A DNA stretch of 64,000 nucleotides from Mycolicibacterium parafortuitum (GCF_010725485.1 NZ_AP022598.1:2604001-2668000), one strand, 5' to 3'; shown: positions 1 to 8,821, counted from the first letter of the stretch. Notes: generated by a model not told the origin, from the letters alone. Numbers and translations: made by a program.

Positions 1-706
1 TGACGCAGTCTCGCCCGTCCGCCGAGGCGACGAGCGACGCGAGCTCGGTGTCGCCGCGCCGAAGCGCCATCCGCTGCACCAGATCGGCGGCGTCCCCGGG
101 CGTCAACGCGGGTACCGACTCGACGATGAACGACCCGTACCACGGGTACTGACGCGACGCCACCCCGGGGAACAGTGCCGGAGCGGTCCCGAAAACCAAG
201 ACCGCGGTCGATGTTTCGACCCACGCGCGCAGGCTGCCCTGCCCCTTCTCGCCGATGGACTCGAACACCCGGTCCAGGTTCTCGATCGCCAGCAGCACCA
301 TGCGTCCGGCCGCCGCCGCCAGGATCGCGGCCTCCATCCCGACGGTGTCGCGGATACCGCGCATCGGCGCGACCTCGTCGGCGAGGGCCGGCCCGATCGC
401 ACGGGCCGCCTCGGCCAGCAGATCGACATACGAGCCGATGGCCAGTGAGTCCTCGGCGATCGGCACGGGCAGAACGGCGTTCGCCGTTGCCGGGTCGGAC
501 AGCGCCCGGTGCACCGCGACGCGCAGCGTGTGGGTCTTGCCGGCGCCACGCGGGGCCACCAGCAGGGTATGCGGGCGGGAGCCGTCGCGCGCGGACGAGA
601 CGATGCGGTCGGTCAGCGTCTCGAGCAGATCGGTGCGCCCGACCGTCAGCTCGTCGAGCTCGTCCGCGCTCGCCGCAGCGGGGGTGAACAACAGCGGACG
701 GCTCAC
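1..706 (-). CDS. P-loop ATPase, partial (C-terminus off the window)
   Basis: The reading frame is open from a GTG at 706 to the window edge (235 codons seen). The protein begins MSRPLLFTPAAASADELDEL. A Walker A motif, APRGAGKTH, lies near residue 55, and a hydrophobic strand ending LLAIENLDR looks like Walker B. This is the layout of an AAA/STAND-like ATPase that senses or clamps another partner. The GTG overlaps the TGA of the preceding ATPase gene (GTGA), so the two are translationally coupled and probably act together. The partner substrate cannot be told. The 3' end is missing, so any C-terminal domain is unknown. Confidence 0.75.
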   Translation of the reverse strand, partial: MSRPLLFTPAAASADELDELTVGRTDLLETLTDRIVSSARDGSRPHTLLVAPRGAGKTHTLRVAVHRALSDPATANAVLPVPIAEDSLAIGSYVDLLAEAARAIGPALADEVAPMRGIRDTVGMEAAILAAAAGRMVLLAIENLDRVFESIGEKGQGSLRAWVETSTAVLVFGTAPALFPGVASRQYPWYGSFIVESVPALTPGDAADLVQRMALRRGDTELASLVASADGRDCV

Positions 707-1854
707 CGGCGCATGGCTTTCCATGCACGCTGCAACAGCGGGGACGAGAACCGGTCGGCATCCCCGGCCCGGTTCAGGTAGTGGTCGAGCGTGAGCCGCT
801 CGATGATGGACACCAGCTGAGCGCGGTCGGTGATCGGACTTCCCTCGCTGCGCAGCCGCATCAACACGGTGTCGACGTCCAGTGGCCCGCCGGCGTGTGC
901 GTAGATGTCGAGCAACCCGGCGATCGCCGGGGCGTCGTCGCCGTAGTAGTGCGGTAGCCGGTCCCGGTAGTGCCGCAGATCCCACGGGTCGTACGGGTTA
1001 CCGATCGCGTCGAGGACCAGCAGGTCGACCAGCTCGGGATACGGTGCCACCCCGGTGTCGTGCCAGGACTTGCGTGCCGCGGCGACCAGATGCTGGATGT
1101 AGTACGGCACGTTCTCGGCCGCCGCGGCGATCGCGGCGGCCACCGCGTACTGATCGGTGGCGGGGGTGCCGCTGCCCAGCAGCAGGCACTGGGCGAGATA
1201 GGTCGCGTGGTCGGAGCGGATCGGCCCGACCGCGATCTTCGGGATGTCGTTGACGGTGCTCGGCGCGTCCGCCGACACGTGGTGAAAGCCGATCGACCCG
1301 GACAGCACCGTCGCGACCCGGCCGGGGTTCTCCTGCCGGACGCGGCGCAGCAGATGCAGGAACGTGTCTCCGGAGCCAGGATCGGCGCGTTCCAGGTTGC
1401 GGGCCAGCACGCTGACCTCGTCGATGAACAGCGCCAGGATGCGTCCGTCGGCCCGCCGGATGGCGCGGTGCAGCAGATCGTCCAGAGTGGCCGCGGCCCG
1501 GCTGTCGCGATGAAGCTGCACCGGGCCCGCGGTCAGGGTGAGCCGGATCTTGGCCAGTTCCTGCGCCCACGCCGGGTCGAGCCGGCCGAGTTCGGCGAGC
1601 AGCGCGGACACGAACTCGGCGTAGCTTTCGCGTTCGGCGCTGACCGAGACGACGACGGCGCCCGAATCGGCGGCCATCCGCTGGACCAGCCGTGCCAGGG
1701 AGGTCTTGCCGTGTCGGCGGTCCCCGACGAGCACCGCACCCGAGTGGGGCAGCGAGGCGAGCACCTCGTTGGACTCGCGGACCCGCCCGACGACGTCCTC
1801 GGTCGGCACGACGCCCCCGACCACGAGCGACATCGGACGTGGTTCCCAGCTCAC
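703..1854 (-). CDS. AAA-type P-loop ATPase
   Basis: A 383-residue soluble protein. Walker A is GDRRHGKTS at about residue 45, and Walker B is LALFIDEVS at about 140. The C-terminal third (from about 290) is alpha-rich and looks like a winged-helix/lid segment. The organisation resembles stand-alone archaeal-type AAA ATPases and STAND-like regulators; no protease, nuclease or sensor domain is visible. It is the first gene of a two-ATPase operon whose second gene starts inside its stop codon. Its own start faces the dyad-rich region at 1863-1902, opposite the TLP1 gene. Cellular role unknown. Confidence 0.8.
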   Translation of the reverse strand: MSWEPRPMSLVVGGVVPTEDVVGRVRESNEVLASLPHSGAVLVGDRRHGKTSLARLVQRMAADSGAVVVSVSAERESYAEFVSALLAELGRLDPAWAQELAKIRLTLTAGPVQLHRDSRAAATLDDLLHRAIRRADGRILALFIDEVSVLARNLERADPGSGDTFLHLLRRVRQENPGRVATVLSGSIGFHHVSADAPSTVNDIPKIAVGPIRSDHATYLAQCLLLGSGTPATDQYAVAAAIAAAAENVPYYIQHLVAAARKSWHDTGVAPYPELVDLLVLDAIGNPYDPWDLRHYRDRLPHYYGDDAPAIAGLLDIYAHAGGPLDVDTVLMRLRSEGSPITDRAQLVSIIERLTLDHYLNRAGDADRFSSPLLQRAWKAMRR

Positions 1855-1862
1855 GCGTCCAG

Positions 1863-1902
1863 TGTACGTCTGGTCAGACGTACATCAATGCTGATGTACG
1901 TC
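1863..1902. promoter_or_regulatory. Overlapping double palindrome between divergent genes
   Basis: Two perfect dyads overlap. TGTACGTCTG (1863-1872) pairs with CAGACGTACA (1875-1884) across 2 bp. GACGTACATCA (1877-1887) pairs with TGATGTACGTC (1892-1902) across 4 bp. The shared half-site is GTACGTC/GACGTAC, present three times. It lies 9 bp upstream of the ATPase ATG and about 80 bp upstream of the TLP1 ATG. It looks like a dimer-dimer operator, for example of TetR type. No regulator gene is adjacent, so the binder is unknown. Confidence 0.7.
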
Positions 1903-1935
1903 AATGGTGACTGCTATCTGGCCCGCTGGCCCCTC

Positions 1936-1949
1936 TGCAACGTGTTCTA
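1936..1949 (+). promoter_or_regulatory. KstR-type operator (perfect consensus match)
   Basis: TGCAACGTGTTCTA matches the published mycobacterial KstR consensus TNNAACNNGTTNNA at every fixed position. It lies 32 bp upstream of the ATG of the thiolase-like gene at 1982. KstR is the TetR-family repressor of cholesterol and sterol side-chain catabolism. A second perfect match precedes the convergent gene (4394-4407), which makes chance less likely. KstR control is inferred from the motif only. Confidence 0.7.
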
Positions 1950-1981
1950 TTAGCCTCTCGAAGTAACTGGAAGGCGGCAGC

Positions 1982-3511
1982 ATGGCAGTGGATCCACGAA
2001 CCCCGGTGATCGTCGGCGTCGGGCAGTTCACCGAGCGCATCGACGACCCCGGATACCGCGGGATGTCGGCGGTCGACCTGGCCACCGCGGCCGTCACCGC
2101 CGCACTGGCCGACACCGGTGCCGACGCGACGGCGGTTGCCGCCGCGATCGACACGGTCTTCGGGCTCCGGCAGTTCGAGATCTCCGGCCCGATGCCCGCC
2201 GCCCTCGGCAAGTCGAACAACTATCCGCGCTCGGTGATGCGGCGAGTGGGTGGCGACCCGGCCAGGGTGGTGCTGGAACCCGTCGGGGGACAGGGGCCGC
2301 AGAAGCTCGTCACCGAGGCGGGCGGACTGATCGTCGGTGGCGACGCCGACGTCGTGATGATCATGGGATCCGAACCCGGTTCGACGGCCAAGTATTTCGC
2401 CTACCGCGACGACAAGCCCGACTTCACCGAGCACGTCGACGGTCAACTCGAAGACCGTGGCCACCAGATCTTCAACTACATCGACGAATACACCGTCGCT
2501 CACGGTCTCACCGGCGCCCCGGTGCAATACGGCCTGCTCGACAACGCCAGGCGCGCCCGCCTCGGCTTCGGCGTCGCGCAGTACCGCCATCAGATGGCCG
2601 AACTGTTCGCGCCGATGTCCAAAGTGGCTGCGAAGAACCCGTTCTCGTCGTCTCCGGTGGAGCGTTCGGTCGAAGAGGTCGAGACGGTCACCGACGAGAA
2701 CCGGATGATCTGCGATCCCTATCCCCGGTTGCTGGTGGCCCGCGACACCGTCAACCAGGGTGCCGCCGCGATCCTGATGTCGGTCGAGGCGGCACGCAGA
2801 CTCGGTGTACCGGAACACAATTGGGTCTACTTGCACGGCCACTCGGACCTGGTCGAGCAGCCGCTGCTGGCACGCGCCGACCTTGGCGCGAGCCCTGCCG
2901 CGGTGCACGCCGCCGACGAGGCGCTGCGTGTGGCCGGCATCGGCGTCGACGATATCGCCACCTTCGACCTGTACAGCTGCTTCCCGTTCCCGGTCTTCGT
3001 GATCTGCGAGGCGCTCGGGCTGGCCACCGACGATCCGCGGGGGCTGACACTGACCGGCGGCCTGCCGTACTTCGGTGGCCCCGGAAACAGCTACTCGCTG
3101 CACGGTATCGCCGAGACCGTGTCCCGGATGCGGGACGCACCAGGAGAATTCGGTCTCGTCGGCGCCAACGGCGGCATCATGAGCAAGTACTCTGTCGGCG
3201 TCTACTCGACCACCCCGGTCGACTGGCGCACCTCGCGCAGCGCCGATCTGAACGCGCAGATCGCCGAGCTTCCCGCGGTCCCGGTGGTCAAGACACCGAA
3301 CGGTGCCGGAACCATCGAGACGTACTCGGTGCGCTACGACTGGCCGGTGCGCACCGGGATCATCGTCGGCAGGCTCGACGCCGACGGCTCCCGGTTCATG
3401 GCGACGACCGAGAACGCCGACCTGGTGGCGCTGATGAGCGACGGTGACCCGCTGGGCGCGAAAGTCACTGTCACGCCGACGGACAACGGGAACCGCGCCG
3501 TCCTTCGCTAG
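1982..3511 (+). CDS. Thiolase-like protein type 1 (TLP1), probably non-catalytic
   Basis: A 509-residue member of the thiolase superfamily with the extra C-terminal domain (about 425-509) of mycobacterial TLP1, for which an M. smegmatis structure is known. The N-terminal fold is recognisable (TPVIVGVGQFTER at the start, DADVVMIMGSEPGS around 115). The motif that carries the nucleophilic Cys in true thiolases reads GGQGPQ here. The usual GHPLGASG His loop reads GGPGNSYSL, and the C-terminal CxG is replaced by GANGG. It probably binds CoA esters without classical thiolysis. ATG at 1982 follows GGAAGGCGG. A perfect KstR-type site precedes it, which suggests sterol or fatty-acid metabolism. Confidence 0.85.
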   Translation: MAVDPRTPVIVGVGQFTERIDDPGYRGMSAVDLATAAVTAALADTGADATAVAAAIDTVFGLRQFEISGPMPAALGKSNNYPRSVMRRVGGDPARVVLEPVGGQGPQKLVTEAGGLIVGGDADVVMIMGSEPGSTAKYFAYRDDKPDFTEHVDGQLEDRGHQIFNYIDEYTVAHGLTGAPVQYGLLDNARRARLGFGVAQYRHQMAELFAPMSKVAAKNPFSSSPVERSVEEVETVTDENRMICDPYPRLLVARDTVNQGAAAILMSVEAARRLGVPEHNWVYLHGHSDLVEQPLLARADLGASPAAVHAADEALRVAGIGVDDIATFDLYSCFPFPVFVICEALGLATDDPRGLTLTGGLPYFGGPGNSYSLHGIAETVSRMRDAPGEFGLVGANGGIMSKYSVGVYSTTPVDWRTSRSADLNAQIAELPAVPVVKTPNGAGTIETYSVRYDWPVRTGIIVGRLDADGSRFMATTENADLVALMSDGDPLGAKVTVTPTDNGNRAVLR

Positions 3512-3535
3512 AACCGACCGGCGAGGTCGCGGCGA

Positions 3536-4384
3536 TCAGGTCAGCGCACCGAGCTTGCCCGCCAGCCGCTCGACATAGCCGGCGACCTCTGCCTCGGGCT
3601 TGTCGGGCAGGCCGAACAACACCTCGGTGACCCCCAATTCGCGCCAGCGCGCGAGTTTCTCGGGGTCCGGCTTGAAATCCAGTGCGACGATCTGCGGGGC
3701 GCCGTCGCGGCCGGCCGCGGCCCAGGTGTCCTGCAGCAGCTTGACCGGCGCGTCGATGTCGAAGTCCCGCGGCGTGGTGATCCAGCCGTCGGCCGAGCGG
3801 GCGATCCACTTGAAGTTCTTCTCGGTGCCCGCGGCGCCGACCAGCACCGGGATGTGTGCCTGTACCGGCTTCGGCCACGCCCAGGACGGCCCGAAGTTGA
3901 CGAACTCACCGTCGTATTCGGCCTCTTCCTGCGTCCACAGCGCCCGCATGGCCTCGAGGTACTCGCGCAGCATCGTGCGCCGGCGGCCCGGAGGGACCTT
4001 GTGGTCGGCGAGCTCGTCGGTGTTCCAGCCGAAGCCGACGCCGAGGGACACCCGCCCGCCGGAGAGATGATCGAGCGTCGCGATCGACTTGGCCAGCGTG
4101 ATCGGGTCGTGTTCGACGGGCAGCGCCACCGCGGTGGACAGCCGCACCCGCGACGTGACCGCCGCGGCCGTCCCGAGGGACACCCACGGGTCCAGCGTGC
4201 GCATATAGCGATCGTCGGGCAGCGTCTCGTCCCCGGTGGTGGGGTGGGCGGCCTGCCGTTTGATCGGAATGTGCGTGTGCTCGGGGACGTAGAACGTCTC
4301 GAATCCATGCTCGTCGGCCAACTTCGCGGCAGCCGCGGGCGTGATGCCCCGGTCGGAGGTGAACAGCACCAGCCCATAGTTCAT
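3536..4384 (-). CDS. LLM-class F420-dependent oxidoreductase (Rv0953c-like)
   Basis: A 282-residue luciferase-like monooxygenase-fold protein. It starts MNYGLVLFTSDRGITP and carries ETFYVPEHTHIP, LDHLSGGRVSLGVGFGWN and VLVGAAGTEKN, which are hallmarks of the TIGR03619-type F420 oxidoreductases common in mycobacteria. It probably reduces or oxidises a substrate with F420 in the cytoplasm; the substrate is unknown. The start at 4384 is chosen because the open frame upstream lacks family features. A perfect KstR-type site sits 9 bp upstream (4394-4407). It converges on the TLP1 gene with a 24-bp gap. By remembered map order it is the Rv0953c counterpart. Confidence 0.85.
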   Translation of the reverse strand: MNYGLVLFTSDRGITPAAAAKLADEHGFETFYVPEHTHIPIKRQAAHPTTGDETLPDDRYMRTLDPWVSLGTAAAVTSRVRLSTAVALPVEHDPITLAKSIATLDHLSGGRVSLGVGFGWNTDELADHKVPPGRRRTMLREYLEAMRALWTQEEAEYDGEFVNFGPSWAWPKPVQAHIPVLVGAAGTEKNFKWIARSADGWITTPRDFDIDAPVKLLQDTWAAAGRDGAPQIVALDFKPDPEKLARWRELGVTEVLFGLPDKPEAEVAGYVERLAGKLGALT

Positions 4385-4393
4385 ACCCAGGAT

Positions 4394-4407
4394 TAGAACG
4401 TGTTCCA
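4394..4407 (-). promoter_or_regulatory. KstR-type operator (perfect consensus match)
   Basis: TAGAACGTGTTCCA fits TNNAACNNGTTNNA at all fixed positions and ends 9 bp from the ATG of the LLM oxidoreductase. Such close placement suits a repressor that blocks a nearly leaderless promoter. Regulation by KstR is inferred. Confidence 0.7.
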
Positions 4408-4514
4408 ATCTGTGGCCGCAAGGGGGTCCTTCTTCAGCACCGCGAGCCCGGGGCTTTTCCCTCACCACGATCCATACCGATGACCGCGTCGGCCGGTGGC
4501 GGTTGCATGGCCCC

Positions 4515-5645
4515 ATGACGACCGAACGCATCGCCGAGCACGTCAAGTTCGCGTACTGGGTCCCCAACGTCAGCGGCGGCCTGGTCACCAGCGACATCGA
4601 GCAGCGCACCGACTGGAACTACGAGTACAACCGCACGCTCGCCCAGACCGCGGAGAACAACGGGTTCGAATACGCGCTGTCCCAGGTGCGGTACGAGGCC
4701 AGCTACGGCGCGGAGTACCAGCACGAATCGACCAGCTTCAGCCTCGCACTGCTGCTGGCCACCGAACGGCTCAAAGTGATCGCGGCCGTACACCCGGGAC
4801 TGTGGCAGCCCGCGGTGCTGGCCAAGCTCGGCGCCACCGCCGACCAGCTCTCCGGCGGGCGGTTCGCGGTCAACGTCGTGTCGGGTTGGTTCAAGGACGA
4901 GTTCACCCACCTCGGCGAGCCGTGGCTCGAACACGACGAGCGCTACCGGCGCAGCGCCGAGTTCCTCCAGGTGCTGCGCAAGATCTGGACCGAGGACGAC
5001 GTGGATTTCCGCGGAGACTTCTACCGCATCCACGACTTCACGCTGAAGCCCAAACCGCTCAACACCCCCGAGCGGCCGAATCCCGAACTGTTCCAGGGCG
5101 GCAACTCCACCGCCGCGCGACGCAACGGTGGCCATCACGCCGACTGGTACTTCTCCAACGGTAAGGATTTCGACGGGGTCACCGAACAACTCGTCGAGGT
5201 CCGTGACCATGCCCGCGACGCCGGCCGCGAGGTCAAGTTCGGGCTGAACGGGTTCATCATCGCCCGCGACACCGAAAAGGAAGCCAGGGAAGTCCTGCGC
5301 GAGATCGTCGCGAAGGCCAACCGGCCCGCCGTCGAGGGTTTCCGCGATGCGGTCCAGCAGGCCGGGAACTCGACCGCGGACAAACGCGGAATGTGGGCCG
5401 ATTCCAGCTTCGAGGATCTCGTCCAGTACAACGACGGCTTCCGGTCCCAGTTGATCGGCACACCGGAACAGATCGCGGAGCGGATCGCGGCGTACCGTCG
5501 CCGCGGCGTCGACCTGATCCTCGGCGGATTCCTGCACTTCCAGGAGGAGATCGAGTACTTCGGGGCCCGCGTGCTGCCGCTGGTGCGCGAGATCGAGGAG
5601 GCCGAGCAGAACTCCGCCGACGCCCCCGTGCTCGCCTCGGCCTGA
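4515..5645 (+). CDS. sfnG: Dimethylsulfone monooxygenase SfnG-like, FMN-dependent
   Basis: A 376-residue luciferase-like monooxygenase with SfnG signatures: HVKFAYWVPNVSGGLV near the start, EQRTDWNYEYN, QLSGGRFAVNVVSGWFKDEF, and FQGGNSTAARRNGGHHADWYF. SfnG converts dimethyl sulfone to methanesulfinate with FMNH2 supplied by a reductase, which is part of sulfur scavenging under sulfate limitation. No flavin reductase or sulfonate transporter lies next to it, so it appears as a lone gene. ATG at 4515 is preferred over a TTG twelve bases upstream. It is divergent from the F420 oxidoreductase. Confidence 0.85.
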   Translation: MTTERIAEHVKFAYWVPNVSGGLVTSDIEQRTDWNYEYNRTLAQTAENNGFEYALSQVRYEASYGAEYQHESTSFSLALLLATERLKVIAAVHPGLWQPAVLAKLGATADQLSGGRFAVNVVSGWFKDEFTHLGEPWLEHDERYRRSAEFLQVLRKIWTEDDVDFRGDFYRIHDFTLKPKPLNTPERPNPELFQGGNSTAARRNGGHHADWYFSNGKDFDGVTEQLVEVRDHARDAGREVKFGLNGFIIARDTEKEAREVLREIVAKANRPAVEGFRDAVQQAGNSTADKRGMWADSSFEDLVQYNDGFRSQLIGTPEQIAERIAAYRRRGVDLILGGFLHFQEEIEYFGARVLPLVREIEEAEQNSADAPVLASA

Positions 5646-5827
5646 CCGGTCGGGGGCACCGCCGCAACCGGCGCCGCGGCGTCTCGCGCGTGGACAGGGC
5701 CACCCGGCGGTGCGCTAGCGTGGGTTGATCGAAACGCTCAGGCGGATCCATCGCCGTCGCTCGTCGACAACGTCGTCACCCATGGCGTCACCGTCGGTTC
5801 CGATGCCCGCACAGCACAGGAGAGGTC

Positions 5828-6679
5828 ATGACGTACCCACAAGGCGCGCCCGGAGGACCTGGATTCCCACCGGCGCAGCAGCCGACAACCCAGTTCTCCG
5901 CGCCGACGCAACAGTTCAACACCTTCGGTGAGACCGAACCCGCCGCTGACGGCCCTGCCAAGCTGCCCGCCTACCTCAGCGCCGCGACCGCGGTGCTGGG
6001 CCTGCTGGTCTATTTGGCCAGCTTCGGTCCGAAGCTGACGCTCAGCGACGCGCCGATCGACGTGTCCATCTCACCCGTGCGGTTCGACCTCGCGGTCGCG
6101 GCCGCCGTGCTCGCCGCGCTGATCGCCGGAATCGGGCTGCTGCCCAAGCAGGTCGTGCGCCCCGCGCCGGTGGCCGCGCTGTCCGTGCTCGGTTTCCTGA
6201 TCGCGATCTCGACGCTGTTCGAAGGATTCGACGGCACCACCGTCGGGTGGGGCGTCTACCTCGTCGTCGCGTTCACGCTGCTGCAGGCCGCCGCCGCCGT
6301 CGTGGTGCTGCTGTTCGACTCCGGGATCATCACCCCGCCGGTGCCGCGGCCCAAGTACGACCAACAGCAGCAGTACGGCCAGTACCCCGGCTACTACGGC
6401 CAGCCCGGCCAGCACGGCGGGCAGCAGTTGCACGCCCCCCAGCACCAGCAGGCGCCCCAGCAGCAGCAGCGCCCCGGCTACCCGACGCCGTACGGCGCGT
6501 ACGGCGGCTCCGGTCAGACGACCGGTGGCTTCCAGGCGCAACAGCCGTCGGGCCCGCCGACCCCGCCCACCGGCTTCCCGACCTACGGCCAGCCGCCGGC
6601 GAGCAACACGCCGACCACCCAGACCCCGACGACTCACCAGGGCCAGTCATCCTCGCAGTCGGATCAGTCCTCGTCGTAG
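5828..6679 (+). CDS. 34-kDa antigen homologue, DUF5336 membrane protein (Rv0954-like)
   Basis: A 283-residue protein in three parts: an N-terminal Q/P/T-rich stretch (about 1-45), four hydrophobic helices (about 50-175), and a long Q/G/Y/P-rich low-complexity tail (about 180-283) containing runs such as QQQQYGQYPGYYGQPGQ. This is the architecture of the mycobacterial 34-kDa antigenic proteins, which sit in the plasma membrane; for Rv0954 a link to the divisome is reported. ATG at 5828 follows CAGGAGAGG. The DUF6350 gene follows 60 bp downstream, as in other mycobacteria. Confidence 0.85.
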   Translation: MTYPQGAPGGPGFPPAQQPTTQFSAPTQQFNTFGETEPAADGPAKLPAYLSAATAVLGLLVYLASFGPKLTLSDAPIDVSISPVRFDLAVAAAVLAALIAGIGLLPKQVVRPAPVAALSVLGFLIAISTLFEGFDGTTVGWGVYLVVAFTLLQAAAAVVVLLFDSGIITPPVPRPKYDQQQQYGQYPGYYGQPGQHGGQQLHAPQHQQAPQQQQRPGYPTPYGAYGGSGQTTGGFQAQQPSGPPTPPTGFPTYGQPPASNTPTTQTPTTHQGQSSSQSDQSSS

Positions 6680-6739
6680 TCTGAGCCGCGCGTGCGCGAA
6701 CGTCGTGCGCCCGAGCGTCTGCGAGGAGTGGTCCAACCC

Positions 6740-8155
6740 GTGAGCACCCGGCCGGTCGGTACACGCCAGGCGCGTGACCTGCTTCGGGTCGCATTCGGTC
6801 CGTCGATCGTGGCGTTGGTCGTGATCGCGGCCGTCGTGCTGCTGCAGCTGGTGATCGCCAACAGCGACATGACCGGAGCGCTCGGCGCGATCGCCAGCAT
6901 GTGGCTCGGTGTGCACCAGGTGCCGGTGTCGATCGCCGGCTCCGCCCTGGGTGTGATGCCGCTGTTGCCGGTGCTGCTGATGATCTACGGCACGGCCCGC
7001 ACCACCGCGGCCGCGACGGTCAGCTCGTCGTGGTTCGTGACCAGGTGGGTGGTTGCCTCCGCACTGGGGGGTCCGCTGCTGATCGCCGCGATCTGCCTCG
7101 CCGTGATCCACGACGCCGCGTCGGTGCTCACCGAGTTGCAGACCCCCGACTCGCTGCGCGCCTTCGGCGGGGTGCTCGTGGTGCACGCGATCGGCGCGGC
7201 CGCCGGTGTCGGATCCCGCGTCGGGCGCCGGCTGCTGGCGGCCTCACCGCTGCCGAACTGGATCCCCGACGCGCTGCGGGCGGCGGCCGCGGGCGTCATC
7301 GCCCTGATGGGGCTCTCCGGTGCGGTGGTCGCCGGGTCGCTGATCGTGCACTGGTCGACGATGCACGATCTGTACTCCATCACCGAATCGATGTTCGGCC
7401 AGTTCAGCCTCACCGTGCTGTCGGTGCTCTACCTGCCCAATGTGATGGTCGGGGCGGCCGCGGTGGCGGTCGGCTCCAGCGCGCACATCGGGCTGGCCAC
7501 GTTCAGCTCGTTCACCGTCTTCGGCGGCGACATCCCCGCGCTGCCGGTGCTGGCCGCCGTCCCGACGCCGCCGCTGGGGCCGGTGTGGGTCGCGCTGATG
7601 ATCATCGCCGCGGTCTCGGCCGTGGCGCTGGGACAGCAGTGCGCGCGCCGGCCGCTGCCGTTGCTGCTCGCGCTGGCGAAGGTGGCGGTGGCGGCGGCGG
7701 TGGCGGCGGCGGTGATGGCGCTGCTCGGGTCCGCCGGCGGGGGACCGCTCGGCAACTTCGGCGACGTCGGCGTCGACCAGGCCACCTTCGCGCCCGCGGT
7801 GTTCCTGTGGTTCGCCGGTATCGGCGGTTTGACCACGGTGATGTCGGGCGGCGTCACGCCTCGGGTGCACAGACCCAAACCCGTGCCGGCCGACCCCATC
7901 GACGACGACCGTCTCGAGGACCCCCCCGAGGTCGAGGACGAATCCGTCACCGAGGCCGTCCCCGAGATCGAGGACGAACCCGTCACCGAGGTCATCGCCC
8001 CCGAGGATCCGGTCCCCGCCCCCGAGGATCCCGCACCTATCGACGTCGCACCGCCGCCCGATGAACTGGATCCGGAAGAGCATTTCGTGGTCGACGGCGA
8101 CGAAACGCCGCCTTCGGGCGGTGGCCACGGCGGACCGGGATACCGCGACCACTAG
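6740..8155 (+). CDS. DUF6350 multi-pass membrane protein (Rv0955-like)
   Basis: A protein of about 471 residues with roughly nine to ten hydrophobic segments between residues 20 and 370, then an acidic, proline-rich cytoplasmic-looking tail (about 375-471) with repeated EDEPVTE/APEDP units. I chose GTG at 6740 because GAGGAG lies 11 bp before it. A GTG at 6692 would add 16 residues. Function is unknown; the family is always found just upstream of purN in mycobacteria, as here. A transport or cell-envelope role is a guess. Confidence 0.8.
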   Translation: MSTRPVGTRQARDLLRVAFGPSIVALVVIAAVVLLQLVIANSDMTGALGAIASMWLGVHQVPVSIAGSALGVMPLLPVLLMIYGTARTTAAATVSSSWFVTRWVVASALGGPLLIAAICLAVIHDAASVLTELQTPDSLRAFGGVLVVHAIGAAAGVGSRVGRRLLAASPLPNWIPDALRAAAAGVIALMGLSGAVVAGSLIVHWSTMHDLYSITESMFGQFSLTVLSVLYLPNVMVGAAAVAVGSSAHIGLATFSSFTVFGGDIPALPVLAAVPTPPLGPVWVALMIIAAVSAVALGQQCARRPLPLLLALAKVAVAAAVAAAVMALLGSAGGGPLGNFGDVGVDQATFAPAVFLWFAGIGGLTTVMSGGVTPRVHRPKPVPADPIDDDRLEDPPEVEDESVTEAVPEIEDEPVTEVIAPEDPVPAPEDPAPIDVAPPPDELDPEEHFVVDGDETPPSGGGHGGPGYRDH

Positions 8156-8164
8156 GATTCCAGC

Positions 8165-8821
8165 GTGCAGCCCGAGGCCGATGGACGCGACGAGCAGTCC
8201 ACCATCAGCGTGCCTCCCAGCGCTCCGGCGCGCGTCGTGGTGCTGGCATCTGGCGCCGGCTCGCTGCTGTCCGCACTGCTCGACGCCGCGGTCGCCGACT
8301 TCCCCGCCCGCGTCGTCGCGGTCGGCACGGACCGGGCGTGCGCCGCCCTCGACATCGCGGCGCGGGCCTCGATACCGGTGTTCACCGTCAGGCTCGCCGA
8401 CCACCCCGACCGGGCCGCGTGGGACGCCGCGCTGACCGACGCCACCGGATCCCACCGGCCGGATCTGGTGGTCTCGGCCGGCTTCATGAAGATCCTTGGC
8501 ACCGAATTTCTTTCACGGTTCCCGGGCCGCGTGCTCAACACCCACCCGGCGCTGCTGCCCGCGTTCCCCGGCGCCCACCCGGTGCGCGACGCCCTGGACT
8601 ACGGAGTGCGCGTCACCGGCGCCACGGTGCACCTGGTCGACGCCGGCACCGACACCGGCCCCATCGTCGCGCAGCAGGCCGTGCCGGTGCTCGACGGCGA
8701 CGACGAAACGACCCTGCATGAGCGGATCAAAGTGATCGAACGACAACTTCTCGTGGACGTGGTGGCCGCAGTGGCGACCCGCGGCGTGACGTGGTCAGGA
8801 CGAAAGGCGATATTAGGATGA
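8165..8821 (+). CDS. purN: Phosphoribosylglycinamide formyltransferase
   Basis: A 218-residue GART. It transfers the formyl group of 10-formyl-THF to GAR in step three of purine synthesis. Catalytic residues are visible in [14 protein letters not shown] (Asn/His) and [12 protein letters not shown] (Asp). The N-terminus has an extra 20 or so residues before the Rossmann strand [15 protein letters not shown] start at 8165. Its stop overlaps the ATG of purH (ATGA), so the two purine enzymes are coupled. Usual length and context. Confidence 0.95.
   Translation: MQPEADGRDEQSTISVPPSAPARVVVLASGAGSLLSALLDAAVADFPARVVAVGTDRACAALDIAARASIPVFTVRLADHPDRAAWDAALTDATGSHRPDLVVSAGFMKILGTEFLSRFPGRVLNTHPALLPAFPGAHPVRDALDYGVRVTGATVHLVDAGTDTGPIVAQQAVPVLDGDDETTLHERIKVIERQLLVDVVAAVATRGVTWSGRKAILG

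Noticed and set aside
6360..6480. CRISPR-like or tandem repeat array
   Set aside because: The repetitive CAG/CCAG sequence encodes the Gln/Gly/Tyr-rich tail of the antigen homologue; units are irregular and there are no spacers. No CRISPR array was seen in the window.
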